A DNA stretch of 64,000 bases. It comes from Sphingobium fuliginis (GTDB lineage: Bacteria; Pseudomonadota; Alphaproteobacteria; Sphingomonadales; Sphingomonadaceae). The notes beneath the pieces are model-generated. The model saw only the letters and a program-made list of their open reading frames with translations. It was not told the DNA's origin and ran no database searches. The position numbers and the translations under genes were made by a program. Shown piece by piece: positions 9,444 to 18,879 of the stretch (its first letter is position 1; each line of letters starts with the position of its first letter). Location of the stretch: NCBI RefSeq assembly GCF_004152845.1, contig NZ_SEON01000009.1:141338-205337 (forward strand), given 5' to 3'.

Positions 9444-10382
9444 ATGCAAAAGCCTTCCCGTCCGCCCCACACGCCCCTTCGCCTTGGCACGCGTGGCTCC
9501 CCGCTCGCGCTGGCGCAGGCCCATATGACGGTGGCGGCGCTGCGGGCGCGCCACGGCTGGGACGAGGGCGCGGTCGAGATCGTCGTGGTGCAGACCAGCG
9601 GCGACCGCATTCAGGACCGGGCGCTCGCGGAAATCGGCGGCAAAGCGCTTTGGACCAAGGAGCTGGACCGCGCGCTGGCCAGTGGCGAGATCGATTTCGC
9701 CGTGCACTCGATGAAGGATGTGGAGACGATCCGGCCCGCCGAAATCCGCATCGCCGCCATGCTGCCCCGCGCCGATGTGCGTGACCGCCTTGTGGGTGCG
9801 GACAGTTTCGCGGCGCTCCCCGAAAGGCCGCTGGTGGGCACCAGCTCGCCGCGCCGGGCGGCGCAGGTCAGGCGGCTTCGGCCCGACGCGGAGGTCATCC
9901 TGTTCCGCGGCAATGTCGCGACGCGGCTCGCCAAGCTGGAAAGGGGGGAGGCGCATGCGACCCTGCTGGCGGCGGCCGGGCTCGACCGGCTGGGCCAGGG
10001 CGATGTAGGCGTCACCATCCCAGTCGAGGTCATGCTGCCCGCGCCGTCCCAGGGCGCCGTGGGCATCGAGACGCTGAGCGACAATGAAGCGGTGCTCGAT
10101 CTGCTGGCGTCGATCAGCGACGCCGACACCTTCGATTGCGTGATGGCGGAGCGCGCGGTGCTGGCCGGGCTCGGCGGCACCTGCCATTCGCCCATTGCGG
10201 CGCTGGCCCGGCTGGAGGATGGGCGGGTCCATCTGCGGGCCGAGATCATCAGCCCCGACGGGCAGGAGACGGTCAGCGATGCGCTGCGGATCGGGCGGGG
10301 CGATGCCGCCGCCGCGGAAAGGATGGGACGCGCTTTGCTGGACAGGGCCAGTCCGACGCTGCGGGCTTTGTTCGAGGCGTGA
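9444..10382 (+). CDS. hemC: Porphobilinogen deaminase (hydroxymethylbilane synthase) HemC
   Basis: Condenses four porphobilinogens into hydroxymethylbilane in heme synthesis. In the 312-residue protein RLGTRGSPLALAQ (13-25), the catalytic-Asp region DFAVHSMKD (84-92), VGTSSPRRAAQ and the dipyrromethane-cofactor cysteine in GLGGTCHSP (Cys 247) are all present. The ATG at 9444 gives the usual family length. An ATG at 9414 would add ten residues and is only 15 bases from the tsaD start. The stop overlaps the hemD start. Confidence 0.95.
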   Translation: MQKPSRPPHTPLRLGTRGSPLALAQAHMTVAALRARHGWDEGAVEIVVVQTSGDRIQDRALAEIGGKALWTKELDRALASGEIDFAVHSMKDVETIRPAEIRIAAMLPRADVRDRLVGADSFAALPERPLVGTSSPRRAAQVRRLRPDAEVILFRGNVATRLAKLERGEAHATLLAAAGLDRLGQGDVGVTIPVEVMLPAPSQGAVGIETLSDNEAVLDLLASISDADTFDCVMAERAVLAGLGGTCHSPIAALARLEDGRVHLRAEIISPDGQETVSDALRIGRGDAAAAERMGRALLDRASPTLRALFEA

Positions 10383-11047
10383 GGCCTCTCGTCATCCTGC
10401 GGCCTGAACCGGGGGCGGGCAAGACCGCGGCGCGGGCGGCGGAACTAGGGCTGAAAACGCGGGTCTTTCCGCTGTTCGCGCCCCGGGCGCTGCAATGGGA
10501 GGCCCCTGCCCCGGAAAGATTCGATGCCCTGTTGCTGACCAGTGCCAATGCGGCCCGACTGGCAGGGGAAGGGCTGGCCCGCTATCGGAAGTTGCCCGTC
10601 TATGCGGTCGGACAGGCGACGGCGAAGGCGCTGGAGGAAGCCGGATTCGCAGATGTCGTCGCCGGAGATGGCGACGGCACCGCCATTGCGCGGCGGATCG
10701 CGGCGGACGGGCATGGCGATGTGCTGCATCTGGCGGGGCGGACGGTGGCGCCGATCGACGCGGGCGCGCTGCGGATCGAGCGGGTCGTCGTCTATGAAAT
10801 GCTGCGGACCGGCGATGAGGGATGGGTGGAGCGGCTGGAGGCCGGCAGCGTCCTTCTGGTCCATTCCCCGCGTGCCGGCGAATTGCTGGCGCGCCATGTG
10901 GGTCCGGGGCTGCGCAGATCACTCCACCTGATCGCCATCAGCCCTGCGGCGCTGGTCGCCTGCGGCACCGGATGGGCCAGCGCTCAGGCGCCCGATAAGC
11001 CCGATGATGAGAGGATGCTGGCCCTTGCCGTCCGATTATGCGAATGA
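10379..11047 (+). CDS. hemD: Uroporphyrinogen-III synthase HemD
   Basis: Closes and inverts ring D of hydroxymethylbilane to uroporphyrinogen III. 222 residues with the two-lobed layout of this poorly conserved family. Recognisable segments are the start RPLVILRPEPGA, DALLLTSANAAR in the first lobe, VYAVGQATAKAL in the hinge, and LVHSPRAGELLA in the second lobe. The GTG start at 10379 overlaps the hemC stop (GTGA), so the assignment rests on both coupling and sequence. The next gene encodes a mitofilin homologue, an arrangement known from other Alphaproteobacteria. Confidence 0.9.
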   Translation: MRPLVILRPEPGAGKTAARAAELGLKTRVFPLFAPRALQWEAPAPERFDALLLTSANAARLAGEGLARYRKLPVYAVGQATAKALEEAGFADVVAGDGDGTAIARRIAADGHGDVLHLAGRTVAPIDAGALRIERVVVYEMLRTGDEGWVERLEAGSVLLVHSPRAGELLARHVGPGLRRSLHLIAISPAALVACGTGWASAQAPDKPDDERMLALAVRLCE

Positions 11048-11075
11048 TTCGCCTCATATGGAAGAAAAGCCCTTG

Positions 11076-11942
11076 ATGAGCGACACGGATGGCCCGTCCG
11101 GCGGCGTTGCGCCGCCGCCCCCGGCGCGACGCGGATCCTGGCTGCTGGTGCTGCTGGTCTTGCTCGCCTTTGCGGTCGGGGTCGTGCTGACCGTCCTCGC
11201 CCTGCCGCGCATCCAGCGGTGGAATGCACCGCAACGGCCGTCGGTGCTGAGCGATCCGTTGCTGAATGCCGCCGCGCCGGGCGTGCCGATGCGGCCGCTG
11301 TCCGCCGATGCCGGGCAGATGCTGGACGCGCGCGTCGTGCAGCTGGAGGAACGGCTCAACCGCATCACGGTGGAGGCGCAGGCGGCGTCGGGCAATGCGG
11401 CGCGCGCGGAGGGCCTGCTGGTCGCCTTCGCGGCGCGGCGGGCGCTCGATAGCGGGACGCCGCTCGGCTATATCGAAGGCCAGTTGCGCCTTCGTTTCGG
11501 ACAGGCGCAGCCGCGCGCGGTGGCGACCATCATCAACGCCGCGCGGGAACCGGTGACGCTGGCCGACCTGCGCGCCGGGCTGACGGCCCTGGCCAACCGG
11601 GTCACCGTCCCGCCCGCCGACGCGAGCTGGTGGGAAGCGCTGGAACATGAGGCGCGGGAGATCATCACCATTCACCGGGCGTCCACCCCCTCCCCCCGGC
11701 CGCAGGCAGCGCTGGACCGGGCGCTGCGCTATCTGGACGGATCGCAGGTCGGCGCGGCTCTGGCCGAGGTGGAGCAGATGCCGGGGCGCGCGGCGGCCGA
11801 CCGATGGATGCAATATGCGCGGCGCTATATGGAAGCGCGGCGGGCGCTGGACCTGATCGAAACGGCCGCGATATTGGAGCCGCGCCAGTTGCGGGCGGCC
11901 GACGGCGCGCCGGTGGCGCAGACCTCTCCATTGGCGCCCTGA
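11076..11942 (+). CDS. Mitofilin-family (Mic60-like) inner-membrane protein
   Basis: 288 residues. An N-terminal Pro-rich cytoplasmic tail is followed by one strong membrane helix (about 22-44), a helical segment with heptad-like spacing (about 85-115), and a C-terminal domain with the family pattern of short amphipathic helices (from about 205: SPRPQAALDRALRYLDGSQVGAALAE, split here for length at ALDR/ALRY). Position after hemD matches the alphaproteobacterial Mic60 genes described as ancestors of the mitochondrial MICOS subunit, which shape intracytoplasmic membranes and link inner to outer membrane. The coiled coil is much shorter than in mitochondria. An ATG at 11058 is an alternative start. 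The family call combines sequence layout and context. Confidence 0.72.
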   Translation: MSDTDGPSGGVAPPPPARRGSWLLVLLVLLAFAVGVVLTVLALPRIQRWNAPQRPSVLSDPLLNAAAPGVPMRPLSADAGQMLDARVVQLEERLNRITVEAQAASGNAARAEGLLVAFAARRALDSGTPLGYIEGQLRLRFGQAQPRAVATIINAAREPVTLADLRAGLTALANRVTVPPADASWWEALEHEAREIITIHRASTPSPRPQAALDRALRYLDGSQVGAALAEVEQMPGRAAADRWMQYARRYMEARRALDLIETAAILEPRQLRAADGAPVAQTSPLAP

Positions 11943-12064
11943 TCCTTCCATAAGCCGCTGTCACAAACGGCGAACCGTTCATGCCCGTGGATAAATCTCC
12001 ATGGACTCGGGAGCCTGTGTCATGAGAATGTCATTTTTCCTGTTGGAAGAAGGAAGACATTTTC

Positions 12065-12814
12065 GTGCCGCCCTATGCCGACGCCATTGCCAGTTTCTGG
12101 AAGAGCCGCCTGGCCAGCGGACCTCGCGCGGCCGAGCGGCCGTCGCTCCAGCATCTGTTGGGCAATGCATCGGTGCCTTTCGATCTGGCGCGGACACGGG
12201 CGCAGGCCGCCCAACTGGCGCGGGCCATCCATGGCGACGGACGGCAGATCCTGCTGATCCCGGGCCTGCTCGCAAGCGAGCAGCGGATGGAGCCTTTACG
12301 CGCCGTGCTGAACGCGGCGGGCTATGAGGCGCATGGCTGGGGCATGGGCCGCAATTTCGGACCCAAGCCGGACAGTCTGGAACAGATCGACCGCCGGGTG
12401 GATGCCATAAGGCGTGAGACCGGAGCGCCCGTCACTCTGGTGGGCTGGAGCCTGGGCGGGCTGTTTGCGCGGGAATATGCCAAGTTCGCCATGCATAAGG
12501 TCGGCGGCGTCGTGACGATGGGTACGCCCTTTTCCGGCGATCCCCGCGCCAATCATGCGTGGCGGCTCTATCAGCTCGTTTCCGGATTTCCAGTCGACCG
12601 GCCGCCCTTCACCTGCCGGCGCGAGGAAAAACCGCCGGTGCCGACCGTGGCGCTCTGGTCGCGTCGGGATGGCGTGATATTGCCCCAATGCGCCAAGGGG
12701 CGCGTCGGCGAACGGGATCGGGCAATCGAGGTCGACTGCACCCATATGGGCTTCGCAGCCGCGCCGGAAGGGATTTTGGCCGTGGGCCGGGCGCTGGAGC
12801 TTATGCAGCGGTAG
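12065..12814 (+). CDS. Alpha/beta hydrolase
   Basis: 249-residue hydrolase-fold protein. The nucleophile elbow is GWSLGG (Ser about 129), the acid is probably the Asp in WSRRDGV (about 198), and the histidine is in DCTHMGF (about 225). LLIPGLLAS near residue 63 is the oxyanion-loop strand. The start is a GTG at 12065 preceded by an AGGAAG sequence. No signal peptide is evident. The substrate is unknown; lipase-like esterases and PHA-depolymerase relatives share this layout. Confidence 0.8.
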   Translation: MPPYADAIASFWKSRLASGPRAAERPSLQHLLGNASVPFDLARTRAQAAQLARAIHGDGRQILLIPGLLASEQRMEPLRAVLNAAGYEAHGWGMGRNFGPKPDSLEQIDRRVDAIRRETGAPVTLVGWSLGGLFAREYAKFAMHKVGGVVTMGTPFSGDPRANHAWRLYQLVSGFPVDRPPFTCRREEKPPVPTVALWSRRDGVILPQCAKGRVGERDRAIEVDCTHMGFAAAPEGILAVGRALELMQR

Positions 12815-12914
12815 GGCTTTCGGAGCGCCGGGATAGTGGCCCGGGTGGAGAGCGGACAGGCCTGCTTTCTCCCACCGGTCTTGCTTGGGACTGTGGCGCA
12901 AAAACAGGCATAAA

Positions 12915-12941
12915 GGGCTTCGACAAGCTCGGCCCGAACGG
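12915..12941. repeat. Class B dispersed repeat (GGCTTCGACAAGCTCGGC type)
   Basis: GGGCTTCGACAAGCTCGGCC followed by CGAACGG lies in the gap between the hydrolase and gltX. A related inverted form occurs at 21911-21995. The motif is a common extragenic repeat in sphingomonad-type genomes by my recollection. Confidence 0.55.
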
Positions 12942-12973
12942 TCTTCTGGTCCGCTCCTCGCCAAATCTCCCGA

Positions 12974-14302
12974 TCAGACCGACAGACGCGCCAAGGCTTC
13001 TTCCCGCCCGATCAGTGGCAGGAGCTGGCCCATGTCCGGTCCATGGTCCAGTCCGGTCAGTGCCCGGCGTAGCGGCAGGAACAGCGCCTTGCCCTTGCGG
13101 CCGGTTTCCGTCTTCAGCGCTTCGGTCAGGGTTCGCCAGATGGCGGCATCGAAGCTCGCCTCCGCCAGCCGGGCATGCGCCAGGGCGAGGAAGTCGCGAT
13201 CTTCGTCCACCGGGAATGGCGCGTCGATCGGGCCGGTGACGATCCGCCACCAGTCAGCCGCCCCCGCCACGGTTTCCAGATTGGGGCGGATGGCGTCCCA
13301 GGCCGCTTCGTCCATGCCCTGGGGCAAATGATCCACAACAGCCGCATAGGGCAGCAGGTGGACGATCTTCTGGTTGAGGCTCGCCAGTTCCCCTTCATCG
13401 AAGCGTGCTGGCGCACGGCCGAAATGGGCGAAGTCGAAGCTGTCGATCAGCGGTTGCAGGTCCGTAAAGGGTTCCACTGGCATGGAACTGCCCAGCCGCG
13501 CCAGCAGGGAGGCGATGGCCATCGGTTCAAGACCGCTCTCGCGAAAATGCGCGACGCCAAGCGACCCCAGCCGCTTGGAAAGCTTGCCCTCGCTCCCGGT
13601 CAGCAGCGCTTCATGGGCAAAGGCGGGCAGTGTCGCGCCCAGCGCCGCGAACATCTGGATCTGCGTCGCGGTGTTGGACACATGGTCTTCCCCGCGCAGA
13701 ACATGGGTGACGCCCATGGCGATGTCGTCGATCACCGACGGCAGCATATAGAGCCAGCTTCCATCAGCGCGGCGGATCACCGGATCGGACAATAGTTTCG
13801 GGTCGAAGCGCTGGTCGCCGCGGATCAGGTCGGTCCAGCCGATGGGCAGGTCATGATCCAGTCTGAAGCGCCAGTGCGGCCGACGCCCTTCGGCTTCATA
13901 GGCCGCAATCTGGTCCGCGCTCAGGGCCAGCGCCGCCCGGTCATAGACCGGCGGCAGGCCACGACCCAGCAGCACCTTGCGGCGCAGGTCCAGTTCCTGC
14001 GCGGTTTCATAGGCCGGATAGACATGACCCGACGCCTTGAGCGCTTCGAACTTTTCCTCATAGAGGGCGAAGCGGTCGGACTGCTTCTCCTCCCCGTCCC
14101 AATGCAGGCCGAGCCAGTTCAGGTCCGCCTTAATGCCGTCGACATATTCGGGGCGCGAGCGTTCGAGATCGGTGTCGTCGAGGCGCAGCAGGAACTGGCC
14201 GCCATATTTGCGCGCGAACAGCCAGTTGTGCAGCGCGGCGCGGATATTGCCGACATGGAGGTTGCCGGTGGGCGACGGAGCGAAGCGGGTGATGACTGTC
14301 AT
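12974..14302 (-). CDS. gltX: Glutamate-tRNA ligase GltX
   Basis: Charges tRNA-Glu; in many Alphaproteobacteria a paralogue also charges tRNA-Gln for later amidation. The 442-residue class I synthetase has the HIGH-type motif in PSPTGNLHVGNIRAAL (9-24), the GEDHVSNTA segment and the KMSKS-type motif GKLSKRLG. The C-terminal anticodon-binding domain is complete. The gene starts five bases after the nadE stop, so both are one transcript. Sphingomonads often carry two gltX copies; this could be either. Confidence 0.95.
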   Translation of the reverse strand: MTVITRFAPSPTGNLHVGNIRAALHNWLFARKYGGQFLLRLDDTDLERSRPEYVDGIKADLNWLGLHWDGEEKQSDRFALYEEKFEALKASGHVYPAYETAQELDLRRKVLLGRGLPPVYDRAALALSADQIAAYEAEGRRPHWRFRLDHDLPIGWTDLIRGDQRFDPKLLSDPVIRRADGSWLYMLPSVIDDIAMGVTHVLRGEDHVSNTATQIQMFAALGATLPAFAHEALLTGSEGKLSKRLGSLGVAHFRESGLEPMAIASLLARLGSSMPVEPFTDLQPLIDSFDFAHFGRAPARFDEGELASLNQKIVHLLPYAAVVDHLPQGMDEAAWDAIRPNLETVAGAADWWRIVTGPIDAPFPVDEDRDFLALAHARLAEASFDAAIWRTLTEALKTETGRKGKALFLPLRRALTGLDHGPDMGQLLPLIGREEALARLSV

Positions 14303-14307
14303 GCGGT

Positions 14308-15969
14308 TTACAGCGTGCGGAAGGCGTTGGTTATCGGGTAGCGGCGGTCGCGGCCGAAATTGCGGATGCCAAGCTTCACGCCCGGGGGCGACTGCCGGCG
14401 CTTATATTCCGCGACATAGAGCAGCCGTTCGATACGGGCGACCGTGTCGCGTTCGAATCCGCGGGCGACCAGTTGCTCGACCGACAGTTCCTCCTCCACC
14501 AAACCGTAGAGGATGGGGTCCAGCACCTCATAGGGGGGCAGGCTGTCCTCGTCCTTCTGGTTGTCGCGCAATTCGGCGCTGGGCGGCTTGGTGATGACGC
14601 GCTCGGGCATGACGGGGCCATGGGGGCCGAACCCCTCGCCCAGCGACGGGACATTCTCGTTGCGCCAGCGGCAAAGGTCGAACACCGTCGTCTTATAGGC
14701 GTCCTTCAGCACCGAATAGCCGCCCGCCATGTCGCCATAGATGGTGGCATAGCCGACCGACATCTCGCTCTTGTTGCCGGTGGTGAGCAGCATATGACCG
14801 AATTTGTTGGACAGGCCCATCAGCGTCACGCCCCGGATGCGGGACTGGATATTCTCCTCCGTCAGGTCGCGCTGGCGGCCGGCGAAGACGTCGGCCAGCA
14901 TCGCATCGAAAGCCTCCACCGCGGGTTCGATGGGGATGCTGTCGTAGCGGACGCCCAGCAGGCGGGCGCATTCGATGGCATCGTCCAGGCTTTCCCGGCT
15001 GGTGAAGCGCGATGGCATCATCACGCACCACACCCGGTCGGCGCCCAGCGCGTCCACCGCGACGGCAGCGGAAAGGGCCGAGTCGATGCCGCCCGACAGG
15101 CCAAGCACGACTCCGGGAAAGCGGTTCCCATTCACATAGTCGCGCAGGCCCAGGACCATGGCGTTGTAGATGTCGGCGGGGCGATCATCGAGCGCGTGGC
15201 GCTCGCCGGGAAGGCAGACCCACTGGCCTTCCCATTTTTCCCAGTGCGTCAGGACCAGCGCCTCTTCCCAGTCGGGAAGCTGGTGCGCCAGGCTGAGGTC
15301 GCCGTTCATGACGAAGGAGGCGCCGTCGAACACCAGCTCGTCCTGCCCGCCAACGCGGTTCAGATAGACGAGCGGCAGGCCGGTTTCACGAACCCGGGTC
15401 CCGGCGACGGCGTTGATGCGGCGGTCGTCCTTGTCGACCTCGAACGGGGAGCCGTTGGGGCTGATCAGGATTTCCGCGCCTTCCGCCCGCAAATGGGCGG
15501 TGACGAAGGGAAACCAGATGTCCTCGCAGATCGGGACGCCGATGCGAACGCCCCGGAACTCGATGGGCGCGGGCAGCGGACCGGGGGCGAACAGGCGCTT
15601 TTCGTCGAAGGTGCCGTAATTGGGCAGTTCCCGCTTCTGCCGGATGGCGGTGACCGCGCCATTCTCCAGCAGGGCGACGACGTTGAACAGGACGCCTTGC
15701 GACGCCACGACCGTGCCCACCAGCATGGCGGGGCCGCCGTCGGCGGTCGCCTGCGCCAGCCGGTCCAGCTCATGATTGGCCCGGTCCACCAGCGCGGGCT
15801 TCAACACCAGATCCTCGGGCGGATAGCCGATCAGTTGCAGTTCGGGATAGACGATGAGGTCCGCTTCCATCGCCCGCGCACGCCATTCCAGCATCGCGTC
15901 GGCATTGGCGGACAAGTCGCCCACCGACTGCGTCATCTGGGCCAGGGCTATCACGAGTTTGTCGGTCAT
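14308..15969 (-). CDS. nadE: Glutamine-dependent NAD+ synthetase
   Basis: Two-domain enzyme of 553 residues that makes NAD+ from deamido-NAD+ with ammonia released from glutamine. The N-terminal nitrilase-type glutaminase has its Glu in [14 protein letters not shown] (about 43), Lys in [10 protein letters not shown] (about 112) and Cys in [10 protein letters not shown] (about 148). The synthetase domain carries the PP-loop [13 protein letters not shown] near residue 290, [12 protein letters not shown] and the C-terminal QSPPGVKL segment. A CTCTAG sequence lies a few bases upstream of the ATG with no Shine-Dalgarno sequence, suggesting a very short leader. Confidence 0.95.
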   Translation of the reverse strand: MTDKLVIALAQMTQSVGDLSANADAMLEWRARAMEADLIVYPELQLIGYPPEDLVLKPALVDRANHELDRLAQATADGGPAMLVGTVVASQGVLFNVVALLENGAVTAIRQKRELPNYGTFDEKRLFAPGPLPAPIEFRGVRIGVPICEDIWFPFVTAHLRAEGAEILISPNGSPFEVDKDDRRINAVAGTRVRETGLPLVYLNRVGGQDELVFDGASFVMNGDLSLAHQLPDWEEALVLTHWEKWEGQWVCLPGERHALDDRPADIYNAMVLGLRDYVNGNRFPGVVLGLSGGIDSALSAAVAVDALGADRVWCVMMPSRFTSRESLDDAIECARLLGVRYDSIPIEPAVEAFDAMLADVFAGRQRDLTEENIQSRIRGVTLMGLSNKFGHMLLTTGNKSEMSVGYATIYGDMAGGYSVLKDAYKTTVFDLCRWRNENVPSLGEGFGPHGPVMPERVITKPPSAELRDNQKDEDSLPPYEVLDPILYGLVEEELSVEQLVARGFERDTVARIERLLYVAEYKRRQSPPGVKLGIRNFGRDRRYPITNAFRTL

Positions 15970-16100
15970 GGTCCGCGCCCCTAGAGCATTTTGCAGCAGC
16001 GCGCAAAAGCGCCTTTTCAGGAGGGGCCTCCGCCGCTAAAGGGGCCGCGTTCCGACAGCGTCACCAATTTGTCACGCCATTTAGTTCTAGGGGTTTGGCC

Positions 16101-17036
16101 ATGAAGCTCATGACCGGCAATTCCAACAAGCCGCTCGCGGCCGCCATCGCCGACTATATCGAGATTCCCCTGACCGACGCGAGCGTCCGCCGCTTCGCCG
16201 ACGAAGAGGTTTTCGTGGAAATTCACGAGAATGTCCGCGGCGAGGACGTGTTCGTGATCCAGTCGACCAGCTATCCGACGAACGACAATCTGATGGAGCT
16301 GCTGATCATGATCGACGCGCTGAAGCGCGCGTCGGCCAAGCGAATCACGGCGGTGGTCCCCTATTTCGGCTATGCCCGGCAGGATCGGAAGCCCGGCCCC
16401 CGCACGCCGATCTCGGCCAAGCTGGTCGCCAATCTCATCACCACCGCAGGCGCCAACCGCGTGCTGTCGGTGGACCTGCACGCCGGGCAGATCCAGGGCT
16501 TCTTCGACATTCCGACCGACAATCTGTTCGGCGCGCCGGTCATGTCGGCCGACATCCAGGCGCGCTTCGGCGACCGCAACCTGATGGTCGTGTCGCCGGA
16601 CGTGGGCGGCGTGGTGCGCGCCCGCGCCCTTGCCAAGCGGCTGGACAACGCCCCCCTCGCCATCGTCGACAAGCGGCGTGAGCGCGCGGGCGAATCGGAG
16701 GTCATGAACATCATCGGCGACGTGAAGGGTCGCTTCTGCGTGCTGATCGACGACATCGTCGATTCGGCGGGCACGCTCTGCAACGCCGCAGCCGCGCTCA
16801 AGGTGGCGGGGGCTGAAGAGGTGGCCGCCTATGTCAGCCATGGCGTGCTGTCGGGCGGCGCGGTGGCGCGGGTCGAGGCGTCGGAACTCAAGGAACTGGT
16901 CATCACCGACTCGATCCAGGGTACGGATGCGGTCTGCGGCGCGAAGAGCATCCGCCATCTGCCGATCGCTCCCCTGTTGGGCGAGGCGATCAAGCGCATC
17001 GCGGACGAAAGCTCCGTTTCCAGCCTGTTCGACTGA
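16101..17036 (+). CDS. prs: Ribose-phosphate pyrophosphokinase (PRPP synthetase)
   Basis: Makes phosphoribosyl pyrophosphate from ribose 5-phosphate and ATP for nucleotide, His and NAD synthesis. 311 residues, normal family length. The flexible loop [17 protein letters not shown] (about 92-108), the [11 protein letters not shown] segment and the PRPP-binding loop [12 protein letters not shown] (about 214-225) are intact. The start is the ATG at 16101. A TTG two codons earlier is less likely. A strong terminator follows. Confidence 0.96.
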   Translation: MKLMTGNSNKPLAAAIADYIEIPLTDASVRRFADEEVFVEIHENVRGEDVFVIQSTSYPTNDNLMELLIMIDALKRASAKRITAVVPYFGYARQDRKPGPRTPISAKLVANLITTAGANRVLSVDLHAGQIQGFFDIPTDNLFGAPVMSADIQARFGDRNLMVVSPDVGGVVRARALAKRLDNAPLAIVDKRRERAGESEVMNIIGDVKGRFCVLIDDIVDSAGTLCNAAAALKVAGAEEVAAYVSHGVLSGGAVARVEASELKELVITDSIQGTDAVCGAKSIRHLPIAPLLGEAIKRIADESSVSSLFD

Positions 17037-17060
17037 GATCGCCGCGAGGAAGTCGAAAAA

Positions 17061-17093
17061 AAGGCTGCCGATGGTCCCATCGGCGGCCTTTTT
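17061..17093. terminator. Bidirectional terminator between prs and a small membrane-protein gene
   Basis: AAGGC, one unpaired T, GCCGATGG, a TC loop, CCATCGGC, one unpaired G, then GCCTT and T-run. On the other strand the same hairpin is followed by a run of about eight T, so it can stop transcription from both sides. Confidence 0.85.
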
Positions 17094-17130
17094 CATGTCC
17101 GTTCGGCAAAGTCGCGCGGCGCGACTTTGC

Positions 17131-17367
17131 TCAGTTGCGCGGAAACAACAGCAGCGGCAGGCTGCAAACCAGCGCCATCGCCAGGAAGATGCGCTGGCTG
17201 AGTGAAATGCCGAGCGGCTTGTCGCGCCACAACCAGGGGCAGGTCAGCAGGGCCAGCATGAACAGGATGTTCGCCAATGCGGGCGAACCGTCGGCCGGGA
17301 GATCCTGCCACAGCGCCAGCCCTCCGAACAGGGCCATGAAACTTACAATCCAGCCGACCAGCGCCAC
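17131..17367 (-). CDS. Small two/three-helix membrane protein, unknown function
   Basis: 78 residues, almost entirely hydrophobic with three probable membrane helices (about 2-18, 28-45, 56-74) and a charged WRDKP turn between the second and third. The GTG at 17365-17367 is chosen because GAAGGAG ends exactly six bases upstream. A TTG two codons earlier would sit directly on that ribosome-binding site, and the ATG at 17337 lacks one. I do not recognise the family. Confidence 0.6.
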   Translation of the reverse strand: MALVGWIVSFMALFGGLALWQDLPADGSPALANILFMLALLTCPWLWRDKPLGISLSQRIFLAMALVCSLPLLLFPRN

Positions 17368-17421
17368 CAGCAACTCCTTCGAGACATGTCGAAGGATAGG
17401 ACGGCGCGAACCGGCGGAAGT

Positions 17422-17850
17422 TTAGGCGGAATGCGCCCAGGGGTCGTAAGTGCCGAAGCTCCAGACATTGCCTTCCGGATCGAGCGCTTCATAGCCGCGA
17501 CCGGGATAGCCGTCATTGTCGTGCGGCTCGCTGACCACCACCGCGCCTTCATTCCGTGCGTGAAGGCAGTGGGCGTCGGCGTCGGGCACGACCACATAGA
17601 TGCAGGTGGTGACGCCGCCCAGTTCCCTGGGCGTGCTCCAGCTATAGAGCGATTCCATCGCTCCGTCGCGGACGCTGCCCAGCATGACCATGCCCTCCCC
17701 CAGCACCAGCTGGGCATGATGGACGATGTGCGGGTCGTCCGCATCTTCGTAGCTGGCCTGCACTTCGAAACCAAAAGCCCGGCAGAGAAACCGGATGGCG
17801 GCGGGCGCATCGGCATAGCGCAGGCCGGGGATGACGGGAGAACCGGGCAT
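17422..17850 (-). CDS. VOC-superfamily (glyoxalase/bleomycin-resistance-like) protein
   Basis: 142 residues with the paired beta-alpha-beta-beta-beta modules of the vicinal-oxygen-chelate fold. The N-terminal LRYADAPAAIRFLCRAFGFE is typical of PhnB/YdcJ-like VOC proteins, and the C-terminal ALDPEGNVWSFGTYDPW closes the second module. The ATG at 17848-17850 has GGAGGG five bases upstream; the frame also has a GTG just before it. Substrate unknown. It is divergent from hisN. Confidence 0.82.
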   Translation of the reverse strand: MPGSPVIPGLRYADAPAAIRFLCRAFGFEVQASYEDADDPHIVHHAQLVLGEGMVMLGSVRDGAMESLYSWSTPRELGGVTTCIYVVVPDADAHCLHARNEGAVVVSEPHDNDGYPGRGYEALDPEGNVWSFGTYDPWAHSA

Positions 17851-17920
17851 CACATCCCTCCTTCAGGGAATCGGAGAGACCCAGCCTATCCTTTAACTCC
17901 GCCCGTCGCGACAGCCCTTT

Positions 17921-17963
17921 GCATTTTCCCGGCGGTCGACCGTTCCGCCGGGCGGGAAAATGC
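17921..17963. repeat. Inverted repeat immediately upstream of hisN
   Basis: GCATTTTCCC and GGCGG pair with CCGCC and GGGAAAATGC around a short centre, giving an almost perfect hairpin. It ends directly at a CTCTAGGCCC sequence 10-15 bases before the hisN ATG. A similar GCGATTTCC / GGAAATCGC hairpin precedes CTCTATGCC at 27845-27888. Confidence 0.6.
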
Positions 17964-17977
17964 TCTAGGCCCATGGC

Positions 17978-18763
17978 ATGACGACCCGCGACGATCTGGC
18001 CCTTGCCAACCGCCTTGCCGACGCCGCCCGCGCGGCGATCCGCCCCTTTTTCCGCGCGCGCTACGACATGGAATTCAAATCCGACAAGTCCCCCGTGACG
18101 GAGGCGGACAGGGCCGCGGAAGCAGCGATCCGCGCGATCCTGGAGAAGGAACGGCCGCAGGACGGCATCATCGGGGAGGAATATGGCGCGAGCCGCGAGG
18201 ATGCGGAACGGGTATGGATCCTCGATCCCATCGACGGTACGCGCAGCTTCATCGCCGGGCGGCCGATCTTCGGCACGCTGATCGCGCTGACCCAGGCGGG
18301 TTGGCCGACCGTCGGGATCATCGACCAGCCCATTGCGGAGGAACGCTGGGCGGGAATGATGGGGCAGCCGACGACCTTCAACGGCAAGCCGGTGACCACC
18401 CGCGCCTGCCGCGCCCTGGACGAGGCGATCCTGGCATCCACCGCGCCGCAGCTTTTTCCGGGCTGCAGCGGCGAGCATTTCTCACGCCTTGCGGGGCAGT
18501 GCCGCGACACGGTCTGGGGCGGGGACTGCTATAATTATGGGCTGGTCGCGTCGGGTCATGTCGACATCGTGGTCGAGGCGGGTCTCAAGCTGCACGATCT
18601 GGCGGCGCTGGTGCCGGTGGTGGAGGGCGCGGGCGGGCGGATGTGCGACTGGACCGGCGAGCCGCTCACGCATGACAGCGACGGTCAGGTGATAGCGCTG
18701 GGCGACGCCGCGCGGCTGGATGACGTGCTGGAGGCGTTGGCCGAGGGGCATGAGGGTCATTAG
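17978..18763 (+). CDS. hisN: Histidinol-phosphatase HisN, inositol-monophosphatase family
   Basis: 261-residue Mg-dependent phosphatase of the IMPase fold. Motifs present are the EEYG loop (about 68-71), the metal-binding DPIDGTRSF (about 85-93) and the C-terminal WGGDCYNYGLVASG followed by LKLHDLAAL. This sequence pattern is that of the HisN class that dephosphorylates L-histidinol phosphate in organisms without a HisB/HAD phosphatase; an inositol or sugar phosphate substrate cannot be excluded. It is not in a his operon; hisC lies 15 kb away next to tyrC. Confidence 0.85.
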   Translation: MTTRDDLALANRLADAARAAIRPFFRARYDMEFKSDKSPVTEADRAAEAAIRAILEKERPQDGIIGEEYGASREDAERVWILDPIDGTRSFIAGRPIFGTLIALTQAGWPTVGIIDQPIAEERWAGMMGQPTTFNGKPVTTRACRALDEAILASTAPQLFPGCSGEHFSRLAGQCRDTVWGGDCYNYGLVASGHVDIVVEAGLKLHDLAALVPVVEGAGGRMCDWTGEPLTHDSDGQVIALGDAARLDDVLEALAEGHEGH

Positions 18764-18879
18764 GGCGCTAATTATTTCAGGAGGGTGTATCACTCGTCCA
18801 GCTCGGACGGCGATCTGTTAGCTGGGAAATGAGCCTGTCGCCGCTCAGCACCCCGCGATTGGTGCAGGGCGCCAGTGCA

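Noticed and set aside
18764..18879. Small gene or RNA between hisN and the AsmA gene
   Set aside because: No start with ribosome-binding site, no hairpin with T-run, and no recognisable RNA. I see nothing in it.
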